Shown here piece after piece: positions 1-5,355 of a DNA stretch of 5,355 bases. Source of the stretch: Collinsella sp. (GTDB lineage: Bacteria; Actinomycetota; Coriobacteriia; Coriobacteriales; Coriobacteriaceae); the NCBI GenBank assembly GCA_014871605.1, contig WGSQ01000118.1, forward strand, positions 1 through 5,355. Reading direction: 5' to 3'. The stretch's first letter is position 1; the number at the start of each line of letters is the position of its first letter. The position numbers and the translations under genes are program-made. The notes beneath the pieces are model-generated. The model saw nothing but the letters and a program-made list of their open reading frames with translations, was not told the DNA's origin and ran no database searches.

Positions 1-413
1 CGCTCCTCCTTGGTACCCACGCCATGAATGGTCATGGGCTCGGAGACGATCTCGCCGATGGTCATACGGGGATTGAGCGAAGCATAGGGATCCTGGAAGA
101 TGAACTGCATCTCGCGACGCATGTCCTTGATCTCATGCTTGCTCATCTCGGCAACATCTTTACCCTGGAAGAACACCTTACCGGCGGTCGGCTTGGTCAG
201 GCGCATGATGGTGCGACCCGTCGTGGACTTACCGCAACCAGACTCACCAACCAGACCAAAGGTCTCGCCCGGATAAATCTCGAACGAAATGTCATTTACT
301 GCAGAGACAACACGCTTGGAGAAGCGCTTGGCGAACATGCCGGACTCAGCGGGGAACTCCTTAGAGAGGTGCTCGACCTTCAGCAGCGGAGTACGCTCGT
401 TGGTATCTGCCAT
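1..413 (-). CDS. oppF: Peptide ABC transporter ATP-binding protein OppF/DppF, N-terminal 137 residues (runs off the left edge)
   Basis: This is the second ATPase of the peptide importer. It pairs with OppD on the cytoplasmic face to power uptake through OppB and OppC. I translated it by hand from the ATG at 413-411; the frame is open to the window edge. It begins MADTNERTPLLKVEHLSKEF. The Walker A motif GESGCGKST is at residues 56-64, and the Q-loop FQDPYASLNP, with Q107, is at 106-115. RMTIGEIVSEP follows, a run typical of OppF/DppF. The signature motif, Walker B, H-loop and C-terminal cysteine domain lie beyond the window. The ATG shares one base with the oppD stop (TAATG), and AAGGGAGG stands 9 bases upstream inside oppD, so coupled translation is likely. 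The family call is firm. Choosing OppF over DppF, and the peptide specificity, rest on context. Confidence 0.93.
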   Translation of the reverse strand, partial: MADTNERTPLLKVEHLSKEFPAESGMFAKRFSKRVVSAVNDISFEIYPGETFGLVGESGCGKSTTGRTIMRLTKPTAGKVFFQGKDVAEMSKHEIKDMRREMQFIFQDPYASLNPRMTIGEIVSEPMTIHGVGTKEE

Positions 414-1504
414 TACGCCTCGCCTCCCTTCTTGGAATCCTTGCGCGTACGGGACGTCTCAGGAGCGTTCTTGAGGAACTCGGGGTCACCGGAGTAGTGG
501 CACGCAGAGTAATGACCAGACTCGGTGACAACGCGCTCGGGGCGCTGCTTGCGGCACTTGTCCGTCGCATAGGGACAACGAGGCGAGAACACGCAGCCCT
601 CAGGCAGGTTCATGAGCGAAGGCGGGTTGCCGTGAATCGGCGTAAGCGGCTTCTTCTCTTCGATGGCCTGCTCCGGGATGGAGCGGATAAGGCCCCAGGT
701 GTAGGGGTGGCGACTCTCGTAGAAGATTTCCTCAGCAGTACCGAACTCGACGGGACGGCCGGCGTACATAACCATGATCTTATCGGCCATATCGGCAACG
801 ACGCCCAGGTCATGGGTAATCATGATGATGGCGTTGCCGTTCTTCTCCTGCATTTCCTGCATAAGCTCAATAATCTGAGCCTGGATGGTAACGTCCAGGG
901 CAGTCGTGGGCTCATCGGCAATCAGAATATCGGGATCGCAGGCAAGAGCCATGGCAATCATGACGCGCTGACGCATACCGCCGGAGAACTGGTGCGGATA
1001 CTCATTGACGCGCTTCTCGGGCTCGGGGATACCCACGAGGTCCAAAAGCTCGGTAGCGCGCTTGAGCGCCTCCTGCTTGGAGTAGCCACGGTGCAGACGA
1101 AGGCCCTCGCCCACCTGCTTGCCGATCTTATAGACCGGGTTCAAGGAGGTCATAGGATCCTGGAAGATCATCGCGATGTCGTTTCCGCGAATGTGCTGCA
1201 TCTCTTCCTCGGTCATCTCGAGGATAGAACGACCGCGATAGCGAACGTCGCCGCCCTCGATCTTTCCCGGAGGCATCGAGATGAGGCCCATGATGGTCAT
1301 GGCGGTCACGGACTTACCGGAGCCGGACTCACCGACGACACCCAGGGTCTCGCCGCGATCGAGCGTGTAGGACACACCGTCGACAGCGCGAACGACACCA
1401 TCCTCGGTATGGAAATACATCTTAAGGTCATCGACCTCGAGCAGATGCTGGCCCTCGGGAACCGGCTGGTCCTTCAGGTCCACATAGTTCTTGTTCTTCT
1501 TCAT
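413..1504 (-). CDS. oppD: Peptide ABC transporter ATP-binding protein OppD
   Basis: This is the first ATPase of the importer, at 363 residues, slightly longer than the usual 320-350. In order it shows Walker A GESGSGKSV (58-66), the Q-loop FQDPMTSLNP with Q115, the signature FSGGMRQR (173-180), Walker B ILIADEPTTALD (193-204) and the H-loop THD with H231. All residues needed for ATP hydrolysis are present. The C-terminal oligopeptide-transporter domain starts near RHPYTWGL (265-272). It carries four cysteines, C304, C310, C317 and C335, matching the set that holds a [4Fe-4S] cluster in studied OppD/DppD proteins; the cluster here is inferred. The tail after residue 340 is charged, lysine-rich and poorly conserved in the family. 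The start lies 2 bases after the oppC stop, with GAAGGA 9 bases upstream. It overlaps oppF by one base. Confidence 0.97.
   Translation of the reverse strand: MKKNKNYVDLKDQPVPEGQHLLEVDDLKMYFHTEDGVVRAVDGVSYTLDRGETLGVVGESGSGKSVTAMTIMGLISMPPGKIEGGDVRYRGRSILEMTEEEMQHIRGNDIAMIFQDPMTSLNPVYKIGKQVGEGLRLHRGYSKQEALKRATELLDLVGIPEPEKRVNEYPHQFSGGMRQRVMIAMALACDPDILIADEPTTALDVTIQAQIIELMQEMQEKNGNAIIMITHDLGVVADMADKIMVMYAGRPVEFGTAEEIFYESRHPYTWGLIRSIPEQAIEEKKPLTPIHGNPPSLMNLPEGCVFSPRCPYATDKCRKQRPERVVTESGHYSACHYSGDPEFLKNAPETSRTRKDSKKGGEA
423..430 (-). promoter_or_regulatory. oppF ribosome binding site inside oppD
   Basis: AAGGGAGG lies within the last codons of oppD, 9 bases before the oppF ATG at 413. With the one-base TAATG overlap it links synthesis of the two partner ATPases. 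Confidence 0.8.
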
Positions 1505-1506
1505 CC

Positions 1507-2442
1507 TTATGCGTCCTTCATCTTGACGTCGAGGGCGTCGCGCAGACCGTCACCCAGCAGGGTGAAGGCGAGCACCGTCGAGAGAATTGCCAGACCGGGC
1601 ATGATCATCATCCAGGGAGCAGTCAGAAGATACTGCTGACCGTCCTGAATCATGGAGCCCCACGAAGGCGTAGGCGGAATAACGCCCATGCCGAGGAAGG
1701 ACAGAGCGGACTCGGTCAGAATGGCGCCACCAATGTTCATGGTCGCGTAGACCACGATGGAGGCGACGGAGTTCGGGAAGATGTGACGCACGACGATACG
1801 AGCATCGGATGCACCCATCGCGCGTGCAGCGTCAACATAGTCGTTTTCCTTGACCGTCAAGATTGCAGAGCGGAAGACGCGCGCAATCGAAGGCCAGCCG
1901 AGAATACCGATGGCGATAAAGACGTTCTGAAGACCACGGCCGATAACGGCGATCATGGCGACAACGAACAGCACGTACGGGAACGCCAGGAAGATGTCCG
2001 CACAGCGCATGATGATCGTATCCCAGATCCCGCCGTAGAAACCGGCCAGAGCACCCATGACCAGACCGATCACCGTGGAGATCGCGGTGGCCATAATGCC
2101 GACGGACAGCGAAACGCGTGCACCGTAGATAACGCGGACGAGAATGTCGCGACCAAGGGCGTCGGTGCCAAACGGGTGCTCTGCACACGGAGCCAACAGC
2201 GACGTCTCGGCCATGGTGGTCGAGTCGGAAGCCGTCGGCGAACCGAGCCAGGGCTTAGCCCACAGATCTGCGGTCAGGGCAACCAAAACGACGATGATGA
2301 TCCAGCAGACACCGATAACGGCGAGCTTGTTCTTGCGAAGACGCTTAAAAGCGTCACCCCACAGCGTGCGGGACTTGGCGGGAGCAGATGCGGCCTTGGT
2401 GGCGGTAGCCTGCTCCTGAGACTGAGAATCAGTTTCCTGCAT
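1507..2442 (-). CDS. oppC: Peptide ABC transporter permease OppC
   Basis: This membrane subunit, 311 residues, forms half of the transport channel with OppB. A hydrophilic N-terminal tail of about 35 residues, rich in Gln, Ala and Lys, precedes the first membrane segment (about 40-58). The run HPFGTDALGRDILVRVIYGA (89-108) is a hallmark of OppC/DppC proteins. Further hydrophobic segments lie near 114-134, 156-182, 228-250 and 276-296. The EAA loop that docks onto the ATPases is DAARAMGASDARIVVRHIFP (204-223), and LSFLGMGVIPPTPSWG (247-262) is the conserved family run after it. Length and motifs are intact. It starts 14 bases after oppB with a near-ideal AAGGGAGG 8 bases upstream, which overlaps the oppB stop. 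The oppD ribosome binding site lies in its last codons. Confidence 0.97.
   Translation of the reverse strand: MQETDSQSQEQATATKAASAPAKSRTLWGDAFKRLRKNKLAVIGVCWIIIVVLVALTADLWAKPWLGSPTASDSTTMAETSLLAPCAEHPFGTDALGRDILVRVIYGARVSLSVGIMATAISTVIGLVMGALAGFYGGIWDTIIMRCADIFLAFPYVLFVVAMIAVIGRGLQNVFIAIGILGWPSIARVFRSAILTVKENDYVDAARAMGASDARIVVRHIFPNSVASIVVYATMNIGGAILTESALSFLGMGVIPPTPSWGSMIQDGQQYLLTAPWMMIMPGLAILSTVLAFTLLGDGLRDALDVKMKDA
1514..1519 (-). promoter_or_regulatory. oppD ribosome binding site inside oppC
   Basis: GAAGGA lies within the last codons of oppC, 9 bases before the oppD ATG at 1504. The oppC stop falls between the site and the start, so coupling to oppC is expected. Confidence 0.7.
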
Positions 2443-2450
2443 GAGACGTA

Positions 2451-2458
2451 CCTCCCTT
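2451..2458 (-). promoter_or_regulatory. oppC ribosome binding site overlapping the oppB stop
   Basis: AAGGGAGG ends 8 bases before the oppC ATG. Its first two bases are the last two of the oppB TAA codon, so a ribosome ending oppB sits on the oppC start region. This arrangement favours coupled translation of the two permease subunits. Confidence 0.85.
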
Positions 2459-3494
2459 AGGCCTTATCCGACGGACCGCCAAGGCGGATGCGCGGGTCGA
2501 GGAATGCATAGCTAATGTCGACGAGCAGGTTGATCACCATGACGACGACGACGATGAGCGTAACGCCGCCCATAACGATGGGCCAGTCACGCATGCTAAT
2601 GGCGCGATAGACCTCATAGCCGATACCGGGCCAGTTAAAGACCGTCTCGGTCAGGATGGCGCCCGAAAGCATGCCGCCAAAGTCGACACCAATATAGGTA
2701 ACGACGGGGATGAGTGCATTCTTAAGCGCATGCTTGATGATGATCGCGCGATTGGAGAGACCCTTGGCCTTTGCCGTACGGATGTAATCCTGGTTCATGA
2801 CGTCAAGCAGCTGCGAGCGCATAATGCGGGCGGCATAAGCGGTCGAAACCGAAGCCAGCGTAATGGTCGGAAGCACATAGTGCATCCAATCCTGATACTG
2901 AGAGCTGGAACCGCCGGCACCCGAGATCGGCATGGAGATTGCACCGCCCGTAGCGTCCTTGAGGATGACGCCAAAGAACAGCTGCAGCAACATACCGAGC
3001 CAGAAGGCCGGGACCGCAACGAGGATCGACGTGGTGAGCGTTACCAAAATATCCCAGAAGGAATAACGCTTTACCGCCGAAATGATACCCGCACCGATAC
3101 CCATGATTGCCTCGAGCACGATGGCGCACGCGGCAAGTTTGACCGTATACGGATACTTCTGGGCAAAGATTTCCGTAACCGGCAGCTTGCGCTGATACGA
3201 ATTGCCCAGATCGCCATGAAGCAGGCCGTTCATGTAATACAAGTAACGGTCCACGAGCGACGTTTGAACGGGGTCGCCGTTCTCGTCAAGGATCGCGTTG
3301 CCGTCCTCGTCCGACTGGACCAGGTGATAGCGGACGCGAAGCTGAAGCTCCACCTCGGGGGACAGAGCCCTGTCTCCACCGATCAGCTTGATCGGATCTC
3401 CCGGCACGATATTCTGGAGGGCGAACAGAATCAGCGTAACGCCCAAAAACACCGGGATGAACTGAAGCACACGTTTAACGATGTACTTACCCAT
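2457..3494 (-). CDS. oppB: Peptide ABC transporter permease OppB
   Basis: This is the other membrane subunit of the importer, at 345 residues. The first membrane segment (about 9-30) ends in the family motif VPGDP (30-34). An outside loop, about 35-110, contains GDLGNSY (94-100), a typical OppB feature. Other hydrophobic segments lie near 117-141, 149-178, 206-224, 261-283 and 305-331. The EAA loop that contacts the ATPases is RTAKAKGLSNRAIIIKHALK (239-258), followed by NALIPVV. TETVFNWPGIG (282-292) and the C-terminal DPRIRLG (333-339) are also conserved family runs. Residues 60-79 form an acidic stretch in the outside loop, a little longer than in compact OppB proteins. The chosen ATG has AGGGGAG 4 bases upstream, a short spacing, but the N-terminus MGKYIVKRVLQF fits the family. 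It follows oppA after a gap of 156 bases. Confidence 0.97.
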   Translation of the reverse strand: MGKYIVKRVLQFIPVFLGVTLILFALQNIVPGDPIKLIGGDRALSPEVELQLRVRYHLVQSDEDGNAILDENGDPVQTSLVDRYLYYMNGLLHGDLGNSYQRKLPVTEIFAQKYPYTVKLAACAIVLEAIMGIGAGIISAVKRYSFWDILVTLTTSILVAVPAFWLGMLLQLFFGVILKDATGGAISMPISGAGGSSSQYQDWMHYVLPTITLASVSTAYAARIMRSQLLDVMNQDYIRTAKAKGLSNRAIIIKHALKNALIPVVTYIGVDFGGMLSGAILTETVFNWPGIGYEVYRAISMRDWPIVMGGVTLIVVVVMVINLLVDISYAFLDPRIRLGGPSDKA

Positions 3495-3498
3495 ACCA

Positions 3499-3505
3499 CT
3501 CCCCT
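3499..3505 (-). promoter_or_regulatory. oppB ribosome binding site, short spacing
   Basis: AGGGGAG ends only 4 bases before the oppB ATG at 3494. This is a weaker match and closer spacing than for the other genes of the operon, and may set permease synthesis below receptor synthesis (inference). Confidence 0.6.
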
Positions 3506-3524
3506 ATCTAGGGATTAACCTAAA

Positions 3525-3554
3525 TGGGATGCCGATCGCCAGACCGGCATCCCA
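3525..3554 (-). terminator. Hairpin between oppA and oppB, likely a weak terminator or 3'-end stabiliser
   Basis: GGGATGCCG and CGGCATCCC form a perfect 9-base-pair stem, extended by one A-T pair to 10, around a 10-base loop (3535-3544). In the direction of transcription the stem is followed only by ATTTAGG, so the U tract is too short for an efficient intrinsic terminator. Such a hairpin just after the receptor gene would fit partial termination, or protection of the oppA message against 3' decay, either giving more receptor than permease. It begins 97 bases past the oppA TAA and ends 31 bases before oppB. The rest of the 156-base gap shows no gene and no convincing promoter. Confidence 0.5.
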
Positions 3555-3650
3555 AAATTACCATCAGCCAGTTTACCCCAGGTTAGGGAGAACTGTATGT
3601 TTCCCATGAGGTCTACGTAAATACTTGACCCTCACGGAAGCTGCAAACTC

Positions 3651-3803
3651 TTAAGCGAGCTCAGCGGTACCCAGATCGGCGTGCTTCTGCGGATCGACAT
3701 AGAGGTGCTTGATGCGATCGGAGCCGGCGATGGTGTGCGTGTAGAACATCACCGGGATGACCGCGCAGTCGGCACCGACCATTGCATCGGCATCCTGCAT
3801 CTA
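3651..3803 (-). pseudogene. oppA: Severed C-terminal tail of oppA, following the in-frame TAG
   Basis: Reading on through the TAG in the same frame gives 49 codons, starting MQDADAMVGADCAVIPVMFY and ending HADLGTAELA, then TAA at 3653-3651. CAVIPVMFYTHT matches the IPVYYY-type strand near the C-terminus of OppA/DppA receptors, so this is genuine oppA sequence. With the TAG counted as a residue the full protein would be 558 residues, normal for the family. The tail keeps coding character: 38 of its 49 third positions are G or C. No frame change is needed, only one base change in the TAG (for example from AAG, CAG or GAG). An ATG follows the TAG directly, so a separate 49-residue peptide is conceivable. 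Confidence 0.85.
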
Positions 3804-5327
3804 AGCGACGCGCTCCTTGTCGTCAACCGTAGTGCGAGCCTCGTCGACCTTGGCGTCGAACTCGGGGTTGTTGTAACCAGAGCGGTTGTCGCCACCGAGG
3901 GAGTCGGAGTGGAACAGCGGATACAGGAAGTTGTCCATGATCGGGTAGTCGGCAATCCAGCCCAGACGACCGAACTGATAGTTAAAGTTCTGATACTGCT
4001 CGAGCAGGGCAGACCACTCGGGGGTATCGGAGACAGCGGTAACGCCAACCTTGGCGAGGTCGCCGATGATGGACTCCATGATCTCCTTGTGGCCACCGTC
4101 CTGGTTGTAGGAAAGGGTCACACTAATGCCACGGTCACCGTTGGCACCGGCAGGAGCAACCTTGTCGAGGTACTCGTTAGCCTTGTCGACGTCGTAGGCG
4201 CAGAACTCCCATGCGCCCTCCTTGTAGCCATCGATGCCCGGAGGAACAATGCCGTCGGCGGGGGTACGGGTACCCTTGAAGATGGTCTTGCAGATGGCCT
4301 CACGGTTAATGGCCAGGGAGATACCCCTACGCAGGTCAGCGTTGTTGAACGGCTCGGCCGTGTTGTTGCAGGTCAGGTAGTAGGTGGAAGGCTCGGCGCC
4401 GAGCAGCATGCGCTCGCCGTCACCCATGGTGTAGCCGTCCTTGGACACGCCGCGATCCTTCTTGGCGGCATCGATCTGAGCGACGGGAACGTCGCAGACA
4501 TCGAGGTTACCGGCCTGGAACTCCTTGTAAGCGGTCTCCATGTCCTTGATGACCTGGAAGTGGATGCCATCGATCTTGGCCTTGTCGCCATAGTAATCGT
4601 CGAACTTCTTGACGTTGATCTCCTGGCCATCCTCCCACTTGCCGTCCATCATGAACGGGCCGTTACCGACCGGGGCAAGATAGAAGCTCTTGACATCGGA
4701 CTCGGCGCACTCGGGAACCGGGGCCAGAGCCGGATGAGAGGCGACGAAGGGGAAGTCAGCGTAAGCGGAAGACAGCTTGACGACGAGGGTCTCATCGTCG
4801 GGGCACGTAACACCGCTGAGCTCGGTAGCGTTACCGGCAAGCAGGTCGTCATAACCCTCGACCATGGAAAGGTGATAGGAGACCTCGGAAGGGCCGTACT
4901 CGGTAGCGATGGCCGACTTGGTGTTGACCAGACGCTCCCAACCGAGCTTGAAGGACTTGGAGGTAACGTCGTCACCGTTGTGGAACTTGGCCTTCTTGAT
5001 CTTGAAGGTAAACTCGGTGGCGTCGTCATTGGACTCAAAGGACTCGCAAGCCAGCGGAACGATCTCGCCCTTCTCGGCGTCGTAAGAGGTCAGAGCGTCA
5101 AAGAGCTGGTACTCGACCTGAGTGCCCTGGTCCTCCTGGACGTTGTAGGGGTCGATGCAGACCGGGTTGTTGATGTAGAAGTTCAGCGTCGAACCGGACT
5201 CAGAACCGGAAGCGTCGCCACCCTTCTTGCCGCATGCGGCAAGAAAAGCCATGGAGCTCGCAGCAAGGGTACCGCCAACGAAGGCGCGACGACCCATAAC
5301 GGGCTGGTGGAACATAGAATCAGCCAT
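3801..5327 (-). CDS. oppA: Peptide-binding lipoprotein OppA (SBP family 5), stopped early by an in-frame TAG
   Basis: This is the extracellular receptor that captures peptides and delivers them to OppBC. The open frame gives 508 residues and ends at TAG (3803-3801). Residues 12-33 look like a twin-arginine lipoprotein signal: R13 R14 A F16, a short hydrophobic run, then the lipobox L29-A30-A31-C32. A Gly/Ser-rich linker (33-46) follows, then TLNFYINNP at 47. FTFKIKKAKFHNGDDVTSKS (106-125) is the family signature. FNNADLRRGISLAINREAI (327-345) and LGWIADYPIMDNFLYPLF (455-472) are conserved core regions. Related receptors are usually about 530-560 residues, so this one lacks its end; the missing 49 codons lie in the same frame just downstream. 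In solved OppA structures the C-terminal segment folds back into the first lobe, so the product may be unstable. The start is set by AAGGAGG 5 bases upstream. It is the first gene of the operon; the promoter is outside the window. Confidence 0.92.
   Translation of the reverse strand: MADSMFHQPVMGRRAFVGGTLAASSMAFLAACGKKGGDASGSESGSTLNFYINNPVCIDPYNVQEDQGTQVEYQLFDALTSYDAEKGEIVPLACESFESNDDATEFTFKIKKAKFHNGDDVTSKSFKLGWERLVNTKSAIATEYGPSEVSYHLSMVEGYDDLLAGNATELSGVTCPDDETLVVKLSSAYADFPFVASHPALAPVPECAESDVKSFYLAPVGNGPFMMDGKWEDGQEINVKKFDDYYGDKAKIDGIHFQVIKDMETAYKEFQAGNLDVCDVPVAQIDAAKKDRGVSKDGYTMGDGERMLLGAEPSTYYLTCNNTAEPFNNADLRRGISLAINREAICKTIFKGTRTPADGIVPPGIDGYKEGAWEFCAYDVDKANEYLDKVAPAGANGDRGISVTLSYNQDGGHKEIMESIIGDLAKVGVTAVSDTPEWSALLEQYQNFNYQFGRLGWIADYPIMDNFLYPLFHSDSLGGDNRSGYNNPEFDAKVDEARTTVDDKERVA
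5224..5245. repeat. 22-base perfect palindrome over the oppA lipobox codons
   Basis: The halves TTCTTGCCGCA and TGCGGCAAGAA are exact reverse complements with no spacer. The palindrome covers oppA nucleotides 83-104, encoding the lipobox and the residues after it (LAACGKK), and its centre falls at the start of the cysteine codon TGC. In the mRNA it could fold as a 9-base-pair stem with a CATG tetraloop. It may be only a by-product of the codons chosen for this peptide. Confidence 0.6.
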
Positions 5328-5332
5328 GCCAT

Positions 5333-5339
5333 CCTCCTT
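5333..5339 (-). promoter_or_regulatory. oppA ribosome binding site
   Basis: AAGGAGG, a perfect match to the anti-Shine-Dalgarno sequence, ends 5 bases before the ATG at 5327. It decides the start: the later in-frame ATGs at residues 5 and 11 would be 17 and 35 bases away. An out-of-frame ATG at 5332-5330 overlaps the end of the site and has no binding site of its own. Confidence 0.85.
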
Positions 5340-5355
5340 ATGAGATAGGACAAAG

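Noticed and set aside
2543..2556. Short run of GAC triplets in oppB
   Set aside because: It encodes a run of valines in the last membrane segment of OppB; only about four units, with no sign of a functional repeat.
3509..3585. Extra short inverted repeats (TAACCT with AGGTTA, TAGG with CCTA) around the main hairpin
   Set aside because: Only 6 and 4 base pairs with mismatches next to them; not distinguishable from chance.
3618..3646. Possible internal promoter for oppB: TTGCAG, 17-base spacer, TATTTA
   Set aside because: The -10 element matches the consensus at only three of six positions, and the stretch starts just 5 bases after the oppA stop. Matches this weak are common by chance.
3801..3803. 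Pyrrolysine or a reassigned TAG code as the reason for the amber codon
   Set aside because: No pyrrolysine genes or recoding signal are visible, the protein is not of a family known to use it, and the four complete stop codons seen at gene ends here (oppA tail, oppB, oppC, oppD) are all TAA, which neither supports nor excludes reassignment. A point change is simpler.
3681..5348. A 555-codon open frame on the plus strand across nearly all of oppA, with further long plus-strand frames opposite oppB, oppC and oppD
   Set aside because: This frame is codon-aligned with oppA, so its stops would need TTA, CTA or TCA codons in oppA, which are avoided here. The translation is Val/Leu/Gly-rich with no recognisable motif, while the opposite strand encodes clear family motifs. 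It does show that the codon bias continues through the tail after the TAG.

Overview
The window holds one operon, read entirely on the minus strand: a peptide (Opp/Dpp-type) ABC importer in the order oppA-oppB-oppC-oppD-oppF. Third codon positions are rich in G/C, the Shine-Dalgarno sites are strong (AAGGAGG and AAGGGAGG), and the binding protein starts with a twin-arginine lipoprotein signal. Together these suggest a moderately high-GC Gram-positive actinobacterium. The protein style, for example the LAACGKK lipobox region, looks most like gut Coriobacteriia such as Collinsella. That placement comes from recognition, not from a search.

Layout in transcription order, from high to low coordinates. 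The oppA start and ribosome binding site lie at the right edge, so the promoter is outside the window. The oppA frame runs from 5327 to an in-frame TAG at 3803-3801. The same frame then continues for 49 more codons, with the typical C-terminal end of the family, to a TAA at 3653-3651. A 156-base gap follows, holding a strong GC hairpin at 3525-3554. Then come oppB (3494-2457), oppC (2442-1507), oppD (1504-413) and the first 137 codons of oppF, which runs off the left edge. Gaps from oppB onward are 14 and 2 bases and a 1-base overlap, so the permease and ATPase genes are probably translationally coupled.

Together they would make a complete importer. OppA is a lipid-anchored peptide receptor outside the cell. 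OppB and OppC form the membrane channel. OppD and OppF are the paired ATPases; OppD carries every ATPase motif and the C-terminal four-cysteine set. No separate new system is visible.

The main anomaly is the amber codon in oppA. Either this copy is newly broken, or it is a sequencing error, or the protein is made by readthrough or in two pieces. Lesser points are a 22-base perfect palindrome exactly over the oppA lipobox codons, and the hairpin after oppA. The plus strand has no convincing gene; its long open frames mirror the minus-strand codons.
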